A DNA stretch of 47,663 bases from an uncultured Spirochaetaceae bacterium (GTDB lineage: Bacteria > Spirochaetota > Spirochaetia > Sphaerochaetales > Sphaerochaetaceae): contig ONWV01000016.1 of NCBI GenBank assembly GCA_900321635.1, forward strand, positions 1 to 47,663, read 5' to 3'. This document shows, one piece after another, positions 1 through 8,872 of the stretch (within the stretch, counting starts at the first letter, position 1; each line of letters begins with the position of its first letter). Under the pieces are notes generated by a model, which was not told the DNA's origin, searched no databases, and saw only the letters and a program-made list of their open reading frames with translations. The position numbers and the translations under genes were made by a program.

Positions 1-723
1 AGACGCATGACGATTCTTCTTACTCCGTTCATGTCCTGTACGGCCAAGCTTCCTATCTACGGCTTTTTTGTGAATGCGTTTTTCCCGCGCCTGAGCTGGC
101 TGATAATCACATGTCTTTATCTTTTCGGAATCCTCATGGGTATTCTGATGGCCTTTGTGTTCAAGGGAACATTCTTCAAGGGCGAGGCCGTTCCGTTTGT
201 CATGGAGCTTCCGAACTACAGGCTCCCCAGTCCTAAGAACGTTGCCCAGCTTCTTTGGGAGAAATCAAAGGACTTCTTGCACAGAGCGTTCTCAATCATT
301 CTGATTGCAACTATTGTCGTGTGGTTCTTAAAGAGCTTCAACTTCGGTTTCAACCTTGTATCCGATTCCAGAGACAGCATGCTGGCAACGATTTCCGGCT
401 TGATGGTTCCGATTATGAGACCTATAGGACTTGGTGATTGGAGGATTGTCACATCCCTTATCAGCGGCTTTTTGGCCAAGGAAAGCGTTGTTTCCGTTAT
501 GCACACTCTGTTTGCAAGCGGTGTCAGATCAATCGGATCTACTGTTGCAGCTTCGATGCTGGTCTTCAGCCTGATCTACACTCCGTGTGTTGCTGCCATT
601 GCCGCAATCAAGCGTGAGCTGGGTCGGCTCTGGGCTGTGGGTGTAGTAATCTGGCAGTGTGCTCTGGCCTGGGTTTTAGCCCTTTTGGTCAGACTTGTCT
701 TTCTTGCATTCTTGGGAGCCTGA
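1..723 (+). CDS. feoB: Ferrous iron transport protein B, C-terminal part (gene runs off the left edge)
   Basis: Only the last 240 residues are present. The frame is open to base 1 and reads R-R before the first internal Met, matching the FeoB signature in which R-R precedes a run ending PFMSC-x-A-K/R-LP-x-Y; here it is PFMSCTAKLPIYG. This is the second Gate/nucleoside-recognition membrane domain, with about six hydrophobic segments and the conserved GFLAKESVVS stretch near residue 160. The cytoplasmic GTPase domain and first Gate domain must lie upstream. FeoB imports Fe(II) across the inner membrane, typical of anaerobic or microaerobic growth. The next gene follows directly after the stop and encodes the small Cys-rich partner often found behind feoB, which supports the call. 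Confidence 0.95.
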   Translation, partial: RRMTILLTPFMSCTAKLPIYGFFVNAFFPRLSWLIITCLYLFGILMGILMAFVFKGTFFKGEAVPFVMELPNYRLPSPKNVAQLLWEKSKDFLHRAFSIILIATIVVWFLKSFNFGFNLVSDSRDSMLATISGLMVPIMRPIGLGDWRIVTSLISGFLAKESVVSVMHTLFASGVRSIGSTVAASMLVFSLIYTPCVAAIAAIKRELGRLWAVGVVIWQCALAWVLALLVRLVFLAFLGA

Positions 724-876
724 ATGAATATCTGGGATATCGTAATCTTGGTCATTGTTCTGGGAGGTGCGGTTTTCGGCCTGATCAGATCAAGAAAACA
801 CAAGGGCGGGTGTCACGCTTCGTGCTCGTGCTGTGATTGTTGTTCTGAAAAAGATGCGAAATGTCCGAAAAAGTGA
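724..876 (+). CDS. FeoB-associated Cys-rich membrane protein (50 aa)
   Basis: This 50-residue protein starts immediately after the feoB stop with no gap, so it is almost certainly translated from the same mRNA. One N-terminal membrane segment (about residues 4-20) is followed by a basic stretch and then a Cys-rich tail with seven Cys between residues 30 and 47, including a CCDCC cluster. That layout fits the FeoB-associated Cys-rich family (PF12669 type), thought to assist Fe(II) transport or act as a metal-handling partner at the membrane. The biochemical role of the family is not settled. Position and composition make the call strong despite the small size. Confidence 0.85.
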   Translation: MNIWDIVILVIVLGGAVFGLIRSRKHKGGCHASCSCCDCCSEKDAKCPKK

Positions 877-901
877 TGTAAAATCTCACTGAGGATGAAC
901 T

Positions 902-2530
902 ATGGGATTCACAGTTGAAGATGCGATGAGGCTTCCTTCTCTCAGAAACGCAAAGCTAGCCGGAGGAAAGGCGGGTCTTAAGAACAATGTCTTTGGCATC
1001 AATGTGTTTGACTTCAAGCTTTCGGAAAACCTTCAGGACAGGTTCTTTGCCAAGGATGACCGTCATCTGAGCAACCAGATAGTGATAACCAGTTTTTCCT
1101 TCATGCAGGACGATGAGGCTCTTCAGTGTAAGTATCTCAGAAAGCTCTGTGAAATCGGAGAGTCGGCTCTGGTTCTTTACTACGTGGGAGTTATCGTAAA
1201 GACTCTCTCAGACCGTCTGGTTGCAACAGCCGATGAGATAGGTTTTCCCTTGATAGTCATGCCTATTGGCCGCATAGATTTAAGATACGGGGATCTGATT
1301 TCTGAGGTAAGCGCATCGGTTCTTTCCGACAGAATCCACTATAATGGAAGCCTTGTGACTGACATAATCGGTCAGGTTTCGCGTCTTCCGTCCGAAAAGC
1401 AGACAATTGATTCTGTTCTGACTCTTTTAAGCGGGAAGCTCCGTGTAAGCGTGGTTCTTACAGACAGCAGTCTTAATGAGCTTGGCTGTGCACAGTGGCC
1501 TTCCAATGACCTGAATCTCATAGATCTTATGACTGAGGAGAACGTCTCCCACCACATTAAGCGCAGAAAGGTTTTTGCCCCGATTGAGGGAAGCTACATC
1601 TGGTTTGTTCCCATTCATGACAGGGGTGTTGACCCCATGAGGCTCTTTCTTATAGAGGAAGGGACGGTTCTTGATGACATTCTTGTAGAGATGGCAAAGC
1701 AGACGGTGCAGCTTGCCGTTGAGCTTTGGAGCAACCGTCACAGCGCGGTTCTTACATCTGAGCTTGTCAAAGCCATTATTAACGATGAGCCTATCAGAAT
1801 GAGGCGTCTGAGCGAGGTTCTGAACATAGACATCAAATCCATCCATACCACATGGATAATCAGATGTACGGACGGGCGAAGTTCTTTCTCCGACGAGATG
1901 ATCAAATCCGTCAGGGGAACAATGAACTCGCTTGATTCAGAGATAATTCTTGAGCCATACAGAACACCGCTTGGAACATCAGATGATCTGATTCTGTTTT
2001 TCAGAAACCCGCTTGATGCCAAGCTTCTTGATGACTGCTCAAAGTCAATAATCTACAACCTGCATAGCCTTGGATGTGAGCATGTCTATCTGACCATGCT
2101 TGATTACAAGGCCACAACAGCCCATGTCAGAAAGGCATTTGCCATATGGAATGAGACCGAGGCCACAGCACGTGCCGTGTTCCCGAATCTTGAGATCTTC
2201 CATGAGTCTGAAATAGAGCTTGTAAGACAGTGCAACGAGGTGATAAAGCTCGGAGAAGCCAGCATCGCCGCAGCCACAGGGTGCCTGGACGGTCTTGATG
2301 AGCGTCACGGCTCTGATGAATTTCTTAAGACCCTTGAGGTTTATTATTTGGATGCTGATATGAACATGCAGACGGCTTCTGAGATTTTGGGAGTTCACAA
2401 GAATACGATTAAGTACAGAATCAACATGGTCTGCGATGCTCTGGGTCACTCTGTGAGCAATCCAGTGACCACATCAAGGCTTACAATAGCTCTAGCTATA
2501 AGAAGGCTCCTGGATAGGGCTTCCAACTGA
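902..2530 (+). CDS. PucR-family transcriptional regulator
   Basis: A 542-residue regulator with the PucR layout. The N-terminal PucR sensor domain (about residues 1-125, opening GFTVEDAMRLPSL) recognises a small effector, a central region follows, and a C-terminal helix-turn-helix of the PucR HTH_30 type (about 475-540) contains TASEILGVHKNTIKYRI. Family members control purine catabolism or related nitrogen pathways. The ATG at 902 has a GAGGA ribosome site just upstream. A guanine-deaminase-like gene starts 11 bases after the stop, so the likely target is purine salvage or breakdown, possibly its own operon. The effector cannot be told from sequence. Confidence 0.85.
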   Translation: MGFTVEDAMRLPSLRNAKLAGGKAGLKNNVFGINVFDFKLSENLQDRFFAKDDRHLSNQIVITSFSFMQDDEALQCKYLRKLCEIGESALVLYYVGVIVKTLSDRLVATADEIGFPLIVMPIGRIDLRYGDLISEVSASVLSDRIHYNGSLVTDIIGQVSRLPSEKQTIDSVLTLLSGKLRVSVVLTDSSLNELGCAQWPSNDLNLIDLMTEENVSHHIKRRKVFAPIEGSYIWFVPIHDRGVDPMRLFLIEEGTVLDDILVEMAKQTVQLAVELWSNRHSAVLTSELVKAIINDEPIRMRRLSEVLNIDIKSIHTTWIIRCTDGRSSFSDEMIKSVRGTMNSLDSEIILEPYRTPLGTSDDLILFFRNPLDAKLLDDCSKSIIYNLHSLGCEHVYLTMLDYKATTAHVRKAFAIWNETEATARAVFPNLEIFHESEIELVRQCNEVIKLGEASIAAATGCLDGLDERHGSDEFLKTLEVYYLDADMNMQTASEILGVHKNTIKYRINMVCDALGHSVSNPVTTSRLTIALAIRRLLDRASN

Positions 2531-2541
2531 CCGGAGGAAAT

Positions 2542-3018
2542 ATGGATCATCTTAAATATCTTCTTGCTGCAAATGAGGTGGCCAAAAAGGCCAGAGAAAG
2601 CGGAAACACTCCTTTCGGCGCTGTATTAGTGGATGATAAGGGAAACATAATAATGGAGCAGGGGAATGCCGAAGGCGACCTTCATGATGCAACAGCCCAC
2701 GCTGAGCGCATGCTTGCTTCCCGTGCAAGTCAGGCTTACAGTAAGGATTTTCTTTGGAAGTGCACTTTATACACCACATTTGAGCCGTGCTGCATGTGCA
2801 CAGGCGCTATCTATTGGTCCAATATCGGAAAGATAGTCTATGCTTTAACAGAGAAAAGGCTTTTGGAGCTGACGGGAGCCGATGAGAAGAATCCTACCTT
2901 TAATATCTCAAGCCGCACCATTTTGGCTGCAGGACAGAAGAACATAGAGGTTCTGGGCCCGTTTGAGGAAATTGCTGCTGCGGTTGTAGAGGTTCACAAG
3001 GGCTTTTGGAACAATTAG
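2542..3018 (+). CDS. Nucleoside/guanine deaminase-like zinc enzyme
   Basis: A 158-residue cytidine-deaminase-fold protein. The zinc site is visible: His53 and catalytic Glu55 in THA-type motif AHAE, and Cys83/Cys86 in EPCCMC. The length and the residues after the PCxxC motif (TGAIYWSNIGKIVYAL) fit the GuaD-like group better than the tRNA adenosine deaminase TadA, so guanine to xanthine is the most likely reaction, but a pterin or other nucleobase substrate is possible. It is cotranscribed with the PucR-type regulator upstream, which fits purine catabolism. Its last four bases overlap the end of the convergent FAD-oxidoreductase gene. The GGAGG at 2533-2537 sets the start. Confidence 0.8.
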   Translation: MDHLKYLLAANEVAKKARESGNTPFGAVLVDDKGNIIMEQGNAEGDLHDATAHAERMLASRASQAYSKDFLWKCTLYTTFEPCCMCTGAIYWSNIGKIVYALTEKRLLELTGADEKNPTFNISSRTILAAGQKNIEVLGPFEEIAAAVVEVHKGFWNN

Positions 3019-4394
3019 CAGGATTCTTTAAGAATTTCCCTGGCTACGAATACTCCGCTTGCCGATGCATGTGAAAGCGAGTGTGTGACTCCGCTTCCGT
3101 CGCCTATCATGTAAAGACCCTTGTACTTTGTCTCAAGGCACTCGTTGACCTTGACTTCCATGTTGTAGAACTTGACCTCGACTCCGTACAACAGAGTATC
3201 GTCGTTTGCCGTACCAGGTGCGATGCGGTCAAGTGCGTAGATCATCTCAATAATGCCGTCAAGGATTCTCTTGGGAAGTACAAGGGAAAGGTCTCCGGGC
3301 TCGGCCTGAAGGGTCGGGCGCACAAAGCCTTCCTCGATTCTCTTGTGGTTGCTGCGTCTTCCTCTGATAAGGTCTCCGAAGCGCTGGACAATGACTCCGC
3401 CTCCGAGCATGTTGGAAAGCCTTGCAATGCCTTCGCCGTAGCCGTTACTGTCCTTGAAAGGCTGGGTGAAGTGCTTTGAGACCAGAAGGGCGAAGTTTGT
3501 GTTCTCCGTTCTCTGTGAGGGGTCTTCGAAGCTGTGGCCGTTTACGGTGACAATTCCGTTTGTGTTCTCATTTACGACAATGCCGTACGGGTTCATGCAG
3601 AAGGTTCTGACGTTGTCTTCGAACTTCTCCGTCCTGTAGACTATCTTGCTTTCATACAGGCTGTCGGTAAGATGTGAGAATATTTTGGCAGGAAGCTCTA
3701 CACGGACTCCGATATCAACTCTGTTGGAAAGGGTGTCTATATCAAGATCCTTACAGACTTCCTCGACCCACTTGCTTCCGCTGCGGCCCACAGAGACGAT
3801 GCACTTTCTGCACTCGAGGCTTTCTTTAGAAGTGATTACTTTAAAGCCGTCGTCAATGACCTGAATCTTCTGTACAGGCTCCAGGAAGCGGAACTCGACC
3901 TTGTCCTTCATCTCGTTATAGAGATTCTCTAGGACAACGAAGTTGATGTCGGTTCCCAGATGTCTTACGGAGGCGTTCAGAAGCTTGAGCTTGTTGATCA
4001 TGCACAGTCTTGCAATATCAGATCCTGCTGTGGTGTAAAGCTTTGTGCCTTCTCCGCCGTGGGTCATGTTGATATGGTCGACATACTGCATAAGATCTGT
4101 GGCCTGCTGCTTTCCGATGTATTCGCAAAGTGTTCCGCCGAAGTCGTTTGTGATGTTGTACTTTCCGTCAGAGAATGCTCCAGCTCCGCCGAAGCCTGAC
4201 ATGATGGAGCATGGCTTGCATCCGATGCAGGTCTTAATCTTCTTGCCGTCAATGGGGCATTTTCTCTTGGCAAGAGAATTTCCCATATCAATGACACAGA
4301 CTTTGAGATTCTTGTTTCCATTGACCAGCTCATAGGCAGAATAAATGCCCCCAGGTCCTGCTCCCACAATTATCACATCGTACTTCATATACAC
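3015..4394 (-). CDS. FAD-dependent oxidoreductase (uncharacterised dehydrogenase)
   Basis: A 459-residue cytosolic flavoprotein. The N terminus has a Rossmann dinucleotide-binding site (VIIVGAGPGGIYSA, about residues 6-19) and the C terminus has the second FAD contact, GLYMIGDGSGVTHSLSHA, typical of the large NAD(FAD)-utilising dehydrogenase group also called COG2509. Near residue 60 there is a Cys cluster (CPIDGKKIKTCIGCKPC) that could hold a metal or be redox active. The substrate of this family is not known. The gene stands alone on the minus strand between two purine clusters. It converges with and overlaps the deaminase gene by four bases. Confidence 0.8.
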   Translation of the reverse strand: MYMKYDVIIVGAGPGGIYSAYELVNGNKNLKVCVIDMGNSLAKRKCPIDGKKIKTCIGCKPCSIMSGFGGAGAFSDGKYNITNDFGGTLCEYIGKQQATDLMQYVDHINMTHGGEGTKLYTTAGSDIARLCMINKLKLLNASVRHLGTDINFVVLENLYNEMKDKVEFRFLEPVQKIQVIDDGFKVITSKESLECRKCIVSVGRSGSKWVEEVCKDLDIDTLSNRVDIGVRVELPAKIFSHLTDSLYESKIVYRTEKFEDNVRTFCMNPYGIVVNENTNGIVTVNGHSFEDPSQRTENTNFALLVSKHFTQPFKDSNGYGEGIARLSNMLGGGVIVQRFGDLIRGRRSNHKRIEEGFVRPTLQAEPGDLSLVLPKRILDGIIEMIYALDRIAPGTANDDTLLYGVEVKFYNMEVKVNECLETKYKGLYMIGDGSGVTHSLSHASASGVFVAREILKESC

Positions 4395-4486
4395 TTCCTA
4401 TGCTCCTCTGACTTTAAACGATTTTTACCTTGTTTTCAATGGTTGCTCAGATGTTCATTGGACCTCTTAATGTGCTAAGATGACGT

Positions 4487-5146
4487 ATGACTATCTCTGA
4501 GTATTTATGCGGAAATTCATATCCGGGAAGGCTGATTGCAGCAGGTGTCACTCCTTCGGGAAAGCTGATTTATGCCTATGCGATCATGGGTCGCAGCACC
4601 AACAGCAGAAACAGGGTCTTTAAGCTTGAGAAAGGCGAGCTTAGAACTGAGCCTTATGATGCTTCTTTGGTCAAAGATCCTTCTTTGATTATCTATCCTG
4701 CAATTCTGAAGACAAAGGACTGCATCATCGTTGCAAACGGGGACCAGAGTCTGAACATCAAGGCGGCTCTTGAAGAGGGAAGGAAGCTTGAAAGTGCTAT
4801 TTGGGAGCGCACATTCGAGCCTGATGAGCCCAACTTTACTCCAAGAATCTCGCTTGTGATCCGTGATGATAGATTTGAGTTTGCCATAAACAGGCGTTCT
4901 TCTGACGGAGAGTGTGAACGCAAGGTCTGGTTCTACCAGAAGGCAGAAGGTGTTTTACATGTGATTCACACCTATGACGGTGATGGAAATCCGCTTCCGT
5001 CTTTTTCCGGAGACCCCAAGAGGATAGTCTCTGAAGATAACTTTGCAAAGACATTGTGGGAAAGCCTTGATAGGGAAAACAGGATATCGCTTTATGTCAA
5101 TGAAGGCGGAGTTGAGACACTGTTTAATGCAAGGGAGGGGGACTGA
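4487..5146 (+). CDS. purO: IMP cyclohydrolase, PurO type
   Basis: A 219-residue protein matching the PurO-type IMP cyclohydrolase family (PF07826), first known from archaea, which closes the ring of FAICAR to give IMP. Visible family stretches include GNSYPGRLI near residue 9, YAIMGRSTNSRNRVF near 30-45, and YPAILKTKDCIIVANGDQS near 68-86. It overlaps the next gene by one base (TGATG), and that gene encodes the formyltransferase making its substrate, so the two proteins together replace bifunctional PurH. The ATG at 4487 has no strong ribosome site, so the exact start is less certain than the identity. Confidence 0.88.
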   Translation: MTISEYLCGNSYPGRLIAAGVTPSGKLIYAYAIMGRSTNSRNRVFKLEKGELRTEPYDASLVKDPSLIIYPAILKTKDCIIVANGDQSLNIKAALEEGRKLESAIWERTFEPDEPNFTPRISLVIRDDRFEFAINRRSSDGECERKVWFYQKAEGVLHVIHTYDGDGNPLPSFSGDPKRIVSEDNFAKTLWESLDRENRISLYVNEGGVETLFNAREGD

Positions 5147-6312
5147 TGAAAATAGAGCTGAAATACGGATGTAATCCTAACCAGAAGAATGCATATGTTG
5201 AGTCTGACGCTGTTATGCCTGTGAATGTTCTCAATGGCAGACCAGGTTACATCAATATGATGGATGCCTTAAACGGCTATCAGCTTGTCTCTGAGCTCAA
5301 AGCTGCTACTGGAATGAGCAGTGCCGCATCATTTAAGCATGTGTCTCCTGCAGGAGCAGCAGTAGCAGTTCCTCTCAGTGATGTTGAGAGAAAGATGTAT
5401 TTCATCCCTCAGGACAAGGTTCTGACTCCACTGGCTACGGCATACCTCAGGGCCCGCGGGGCCGACAGAATGGCAAGCTTCGGGGATTTTGTGTCACTTT
5501 CCGATGAATGTGATGAATGTACCGCATCAATTATCGCCAAAGAGGTAAGCGACGGAGTAATTGCTCCTTCCTACAGCTCAGAAGCTCTTGAGATTCTCAA
5601 GAACAAGAAGGGCGGAAGCTATCTTGTTCTTCAGATTGATCCTTCTTACAAACCCAAGACAGAGGAAAGGCACACAATATTCGGCCTTGATCTAGTGCAA
5701 GATCACAACAGCTGGGTTCCAGATGAGAATTCTTTCAAGGATGTAAGATCAAAGCTTACTTCCATTCCAGAAAAAGCCCGCCTTGATCTGATTGTGGCCC
5801 TTATTGCTCTTAAGTACACTCAGTCCAACTCCGTGTGCTATGCCCAGGACGGACAGACAATAGGAGTAGGGTCAGGTCAGCAATCCAGAATCGCCTGCAC
5901 CCGTCTAGCTGGCAACAAGGCTGACCTCTGGCATCTGAGACACAGTGACAAAGTTCTTAATCTAAACTTCCTAAAAGGGAAAACTAGAAACGAAAAAGAT
6001 AACATTATTGAGCAATATCTTGCAGATGATCCTGAGATAGACGTTGTTGCCAATTGGAAGGATTACTTTTCTGAAAAGCCAGAGCCTTTTACCAAAGAGG
6101 AGAAGAAAGCATATCTTTCTTCCCTTAAAGGAGCATCTCTTGCTTCGGACGGATTCTTCCCGTTCAGAGACAACATAGACAGAGCTGCAAAGTCAGCTGT
6201 CAGCTTCGTTGCCGAGCCCGGAGGCTCGACACGTGATGAGGATATTATCTCAGCTGCAGATGAGCATGGTATGGTTCTGGTGTTTACGAACTTCAGGCTT
6301 TTCCACCATTAA
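5146..6312 (+). CDS. purH: AICAR formyltransferase as a separate protein (PurH C-domain only)
   Basis: A 388-residue stand-alone phosphoribosylaminoimidazole-carboxamide formyltransferase. It transfers formyl from 10-formyl-tetrahydrofolate to AICAR in the penultimate step of IMP synthesis. The catalytic Lys64-His65 pair sits in SFKHVSPAGAA, and SNSVCYAQDGQTIGVGSGQQSR (split across about residues 229-250) is the folate/AICAR-binding region. The usual N-terminal MGS-like IMP cyclohydrolase domain of bacterial PurH is absent; that activity is supplied by the coupled upstream gene. The start ATG shares its A with the upstream TGA. The last 20 bases overlap the convergent GH3 gene. Confidence 0.88.
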   Translation: MKIELKYGCNPNQKNAYVESDAVMPVNVLNGRPGYINMMDALNGYQLVSELKAATGMSSAASFKHVSPAGAAVAVPLSDVERKMYFIPQDKVLTPLATAYLRARGADRMASFGDFVSLSDECDECTASIIAKEVSDGVIAPSYSSEALEILKNKKGGSYLVLQIDPSYKPKTEERHTIFGLDLVQDHNSWVPDENSFKDVRSKLTSIPEKARLDLIVALIALKYTQSNSVCYAQDGQTIGVGSGQQSRIACTRLAGNKADLWHLRHSDKVLNLNFLKGKTRNEKDNIIEQYLADDPEIDVVANWKDYFSEKPEPFTKEEKKAYLSSLKGASLASDGFFPFRDNIDRAAKSAVSFVAEPGGSTRDEDIISAADEHGMVLVFTNFRLFHH

Positions 6313-8734
6313 GTTCGTTTCCCATCCTGTAGACTCTTGTGGCATTGATCTGAAGCTGTTCTCTTGAAACAGAGCCGTCTGCAAGACCTCTGAGCATGGC
6401 CTCATAGTCTTTTTTGCATCCGGGCATGAACAGGTCGCTTCCTGCATCTGCTGTAAGCTCAGGTCTGACTCTCGGGTGGATGTCATCAGGAGAGTTGAGA
6501 AAACCGTCTGCAATGACCCAGTCTGTCATGACAATGCCCTTGAATCCGAATTCACATCTGAGGATGCTCTCTATCAGATCGTGGCTTTCTGCGGTGTGTT
6601 TTCCGTTTAAGAGGTTATAGGAAGTCATGACGGCCTTTGGCTGGGAAAGACGCACGCACAGACCAAAGCCTTTGAGATATATTTCTCTAAGCGCACGCTC
6701 TGAGACATTGCTGCTGTTTCCGTAGCGGTTAGTCTCCTGATTGTTTGCAGCATAATGCTTTATAGTGGTTCCGCAGCCTTTGTGACTCTGAACTCCTATT
6801 GTTATGAAAGCTGCCATTAGACCGCTTACAAGCGGGTCTTCCGAGTAGTATTCGAAGTTTCTTCCGCAGAGGATGGACCTGTGGATATTCAGAGCAGGAG
6901 CCAGCCAGAGATGAACCTTGTACATCTCCATCTCAGTTCCGACAATGTCTCCGCAAAGTCTTGCAAAGTCGGTGTTCCAGCTCTGCGCTATGGCTGTTCC
7001 GATTGGAATGGCCGTACAAAAGTGGTTGCCTTCCTTTGCTCCCTCCGGAGCCTTCTTTTTCCCTGAAAGCTTCATTAAAAATTTTACGAATCCAGGAAGG
7101 TATTCCATGAAGCTTTCGCTGTGGCTTGAGGAGAATCCATGCTGACCTTTTTTGTCTACGTAGTAGTGGGGCACAAGCCTGAGTCCTGCAGGACCGTCTG
7201 CAAGAACCATTGTCTTAAAGCCTGCATCTTTGAGTCTTGTACTTACCTGACCTGCAGCACCTGCTACAGCTGCACTTGCGCTTCCTATTACGCTGAAAGG
7301 TCCGCCTTTTTCTTCGAATGTTCCGATGTTGGCAAGAGCAAGCTGTTCATCCGTAAGCTTTTTGACAGCATCATCGATAGCGTAGTGTGAACCGTAGTCC
7401 ACGGTCTTTTCCTCAAAAACTGAGGCTTTGAGTTTCAGAACGGGGACAAAGGATGGAACCTTGTCCTTCACAGGCTCATTCGGAACCCAATCCTGGAAAG
7501 CAGGACTTCCGCAGCAGGGCTTTGCCTTAAGCACTGTTACATCCTTATCCAGTCTGATTACGGCAACAGGAAGAGTTGCGGCGCTGGAAGTTCCCATCCT
7601 GACTACATAGTCGCCTTTCTCAAGGATGTAGGATGATGTTACGGCATCATAGGAAGCAAGATGGTGCATCTTGAAAGAGATTGTGACTGTCTGGCTCTTT
7701 TTTGGTCCAAGCTCCTTTGTCTTTTCAAAACCAGCAAGATCCTGATAGACCTTGTCGAGTTTTCCGCTTGGGCAGCTGACATAGACCTGAACAACTTCTT
7801 TTCCGGCTTTCTTTCCGGTGTTCGTGACCTGGACGGGCACGCTTACAGTTTCGTCTTCAAGTACAACAGGTCCTGCTTCCGTCTTGAATGTAGTGTAGGA
7901 AAGACCATAGCCGAAAGGAAACAGAGGCTGGACTCCGATTGAGTTGAAGTATCTGTATCCCACATATATTCCCTCGGTGTAATCGGTATTGTTCCTGTCT
8001 CCGAAAGAACCGATTTTCTGGTAGTCTTTCCAGACTGCCCATGTTGTTGCAAGCTTTCCGGACGGGTTTTCCTTGCCTAAAAGTATGTCTGTCAGGGCAT
8101 AGCCTGTTTCGACTCCCAGCTGGGAAAGAAGAAGTATGTTCTGAACTTCCTCAAGGCCGCTAAGGTCCACAGGGCCTCCTACGTTCAGAACCAGCATGAA
8201 CTTTTTGTAGCTCTTGTTCAGAAGAAGAATATCGCGCTTTTCAGTATCCGTAAGAAGAACATCGCCTTTTTCAGGCCTTCTGTCGTTTCCTTCGCCGCTG
8301 TCGCGGGAAAGGACATAAATTGCGGCATCTGCTGAAAGATAAAGATCAAGTTCATATTCGGGCTCGGTCATGCTCATGCCCATGGCATAGGATATTGCCC
8401 ACTGATGATGGGCTTTGGCCTCGGCCTTGACGCGTTTCACAAAGGCCTTCTTTGCATCAAAACGGATTTTGTCATAATCATCAAGCCACTTCTGGGTGGT
8501 GATGGAAAAGCCTGCATCCTTAAGAGCATCCTCGATGTTCACAAAGTAGTGGGAGTTAACCTCGCCAGAGCCTGTTCCGCCTTTTATAGTGCGTCTTGCA
8601 CCGTTTCCGAACAGCGCCAGCTGGCACGGCTCCTTCAACGGAAACTCGTCGTTCTTTCTAAGAAGGACGGTACATTCGCTCAGAAAAGGTCTGAGTGCGC
8701 CTATGTGTTTTCTTTCGTGATCTAGCAGTTTCAT
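6293..8734 (-). CDS. Glycoside hydrolase family 3 beta-glucosidase-like, permuted domain order
   Basis: An 813-residue GH3 enzyme with its domains swapped. The usual C-terminal alpha/beta sandwich comes first (about 1-240, with KGGTGSGEVN near 51-60 and the HPFGYGLSYT-like PLFPFGYGLSYT near 275). A fibronectin-III-like domain follows (about 290-370), then a linker, then the catalytic barrel (about 480-810) with IKHYAANNQETNR and the nucleophile Asp at about 738 in GIVMTDW. This order is known in some rumen and gut GH3 enzymes. No signal peptide is visible, so it probably hydrolyses imported oligosaccharides in the cytosol. GGGGAG ahead of the ATG is a good ribosome site. Confidence 0.9.
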   Translation of the reverse strand: MKLLDHERKHIGALRPFLSECTVLLRKNDEFPLKEPCQLALFGNGARRTIKGGTGSGEVNSHYFVNIEDALKDAGFSITTQKWLDDYDKIRFDAKKAFVKRVKAEAKAHHQWAISYAMGMSMTEPEYELDLYLSADAAIYVLSRDSGEGNDRRPEKGDVLLTDTEKRDILLLNKSYKKFMLVLNVGGPVDLSGLEEVQNILLLSQLGVETGYALTDILLGKENPSGKLATTWAVWKDYQKIGSFGDRNNTDYTEGIYVGYRYFNSIGVQPLFPFGYGLSYTTFKTEAGPVVLEDETVSVPVQVTNTGKKAGKEVVQVYVSCPSGKLDKVYQDLAGFEKTKELGPKKSQTVTISFKMHHLASYDAVTSSYILEKGDYVVRMGTSSAATLPVAVIRLDKDVTVLKAKPCCGSPAFQDWVPNEPVKDKVPSFVPVLKLKASVFEEKTVDYGSHYAIDDAVKKLTDEQLALANIGTFEEKGGPFSVIGSASAAVAGAAGQVSTRLKDAGFKTMVLADGPAGLRLVPHYYVDKKGQHGFSSSHSESFMEYLPGFVKFLMKLSGKKKAPEGAKEGNHFCTAIPIGTAIAQSWNTDFARLCGDIVGTEMEMYKVHLWLAPALNIHRSILCGRNFEYYSEDPLVSGLMAAFITIGVQSHKGCGTTIKHYAANNQETNRYGNSSNVSERALREIYLKGFGLCVRLSQPKAVMTSYNLLNGKHTAESHDLIESILRCEFGFKGIVMTDWVIADGFLNSPDDIHPRVRPELTADAGSDLFMPGCKKDYEAMLRGLADGSVSREQLQINATRVYRMGNELNGGKA

Positions 8735-8767
8735 TTAAAATCTCCCCGGCAAAAGGCCATCTCCTTG

Positions 8768-8796
8768 ATTATAACATACCGTCTATTACATGTAGT
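8768..8796 (-). promoter_or_regulatory. Candidate sigma-70 promoter for the GH3 gene
   Basis: Read on the minus strand, a perfect TATAAT (8768-8773) lies 34 bases before the GH3 start. A weak -35 box ACTACA (8791-8796) is 17 bases further up. The -35 overlaps a 14-base sequence that recurs at 40172-40185. Confidence 0.5.
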
Positions 8797-8805
8797 TGCC
8801 TTTAT
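8792..8805. promoter_or_regulatory. 14-base motif shared with the GH5 promoter region (copy 1)
   Basis: GTAGTTGCCTTTAT occurs here, over the -35 region of the GH3 promoter, and again exactly at 40172-40185 beside the GH5 promoter. Both flank glycoside hydrolase genes, so a shared operator is conceivable. One exact 14-mer pair is not unlikely by chance in the whole window, though it is less expected between two intergenic regions. Confidence 0.25.
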
Positions 8806-8872
8806 TATTGTCGGAGGCTATATTTCATGCTGGGCAGAATGCCCGTCATTATCATGATCAGGAGGCTGACAG

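Noticed and set aside
4458..4481. TTGGAC and TAAGAT as a promoter for purO
   Set aside because: The spacer is only 12 bases, outside the normal range.
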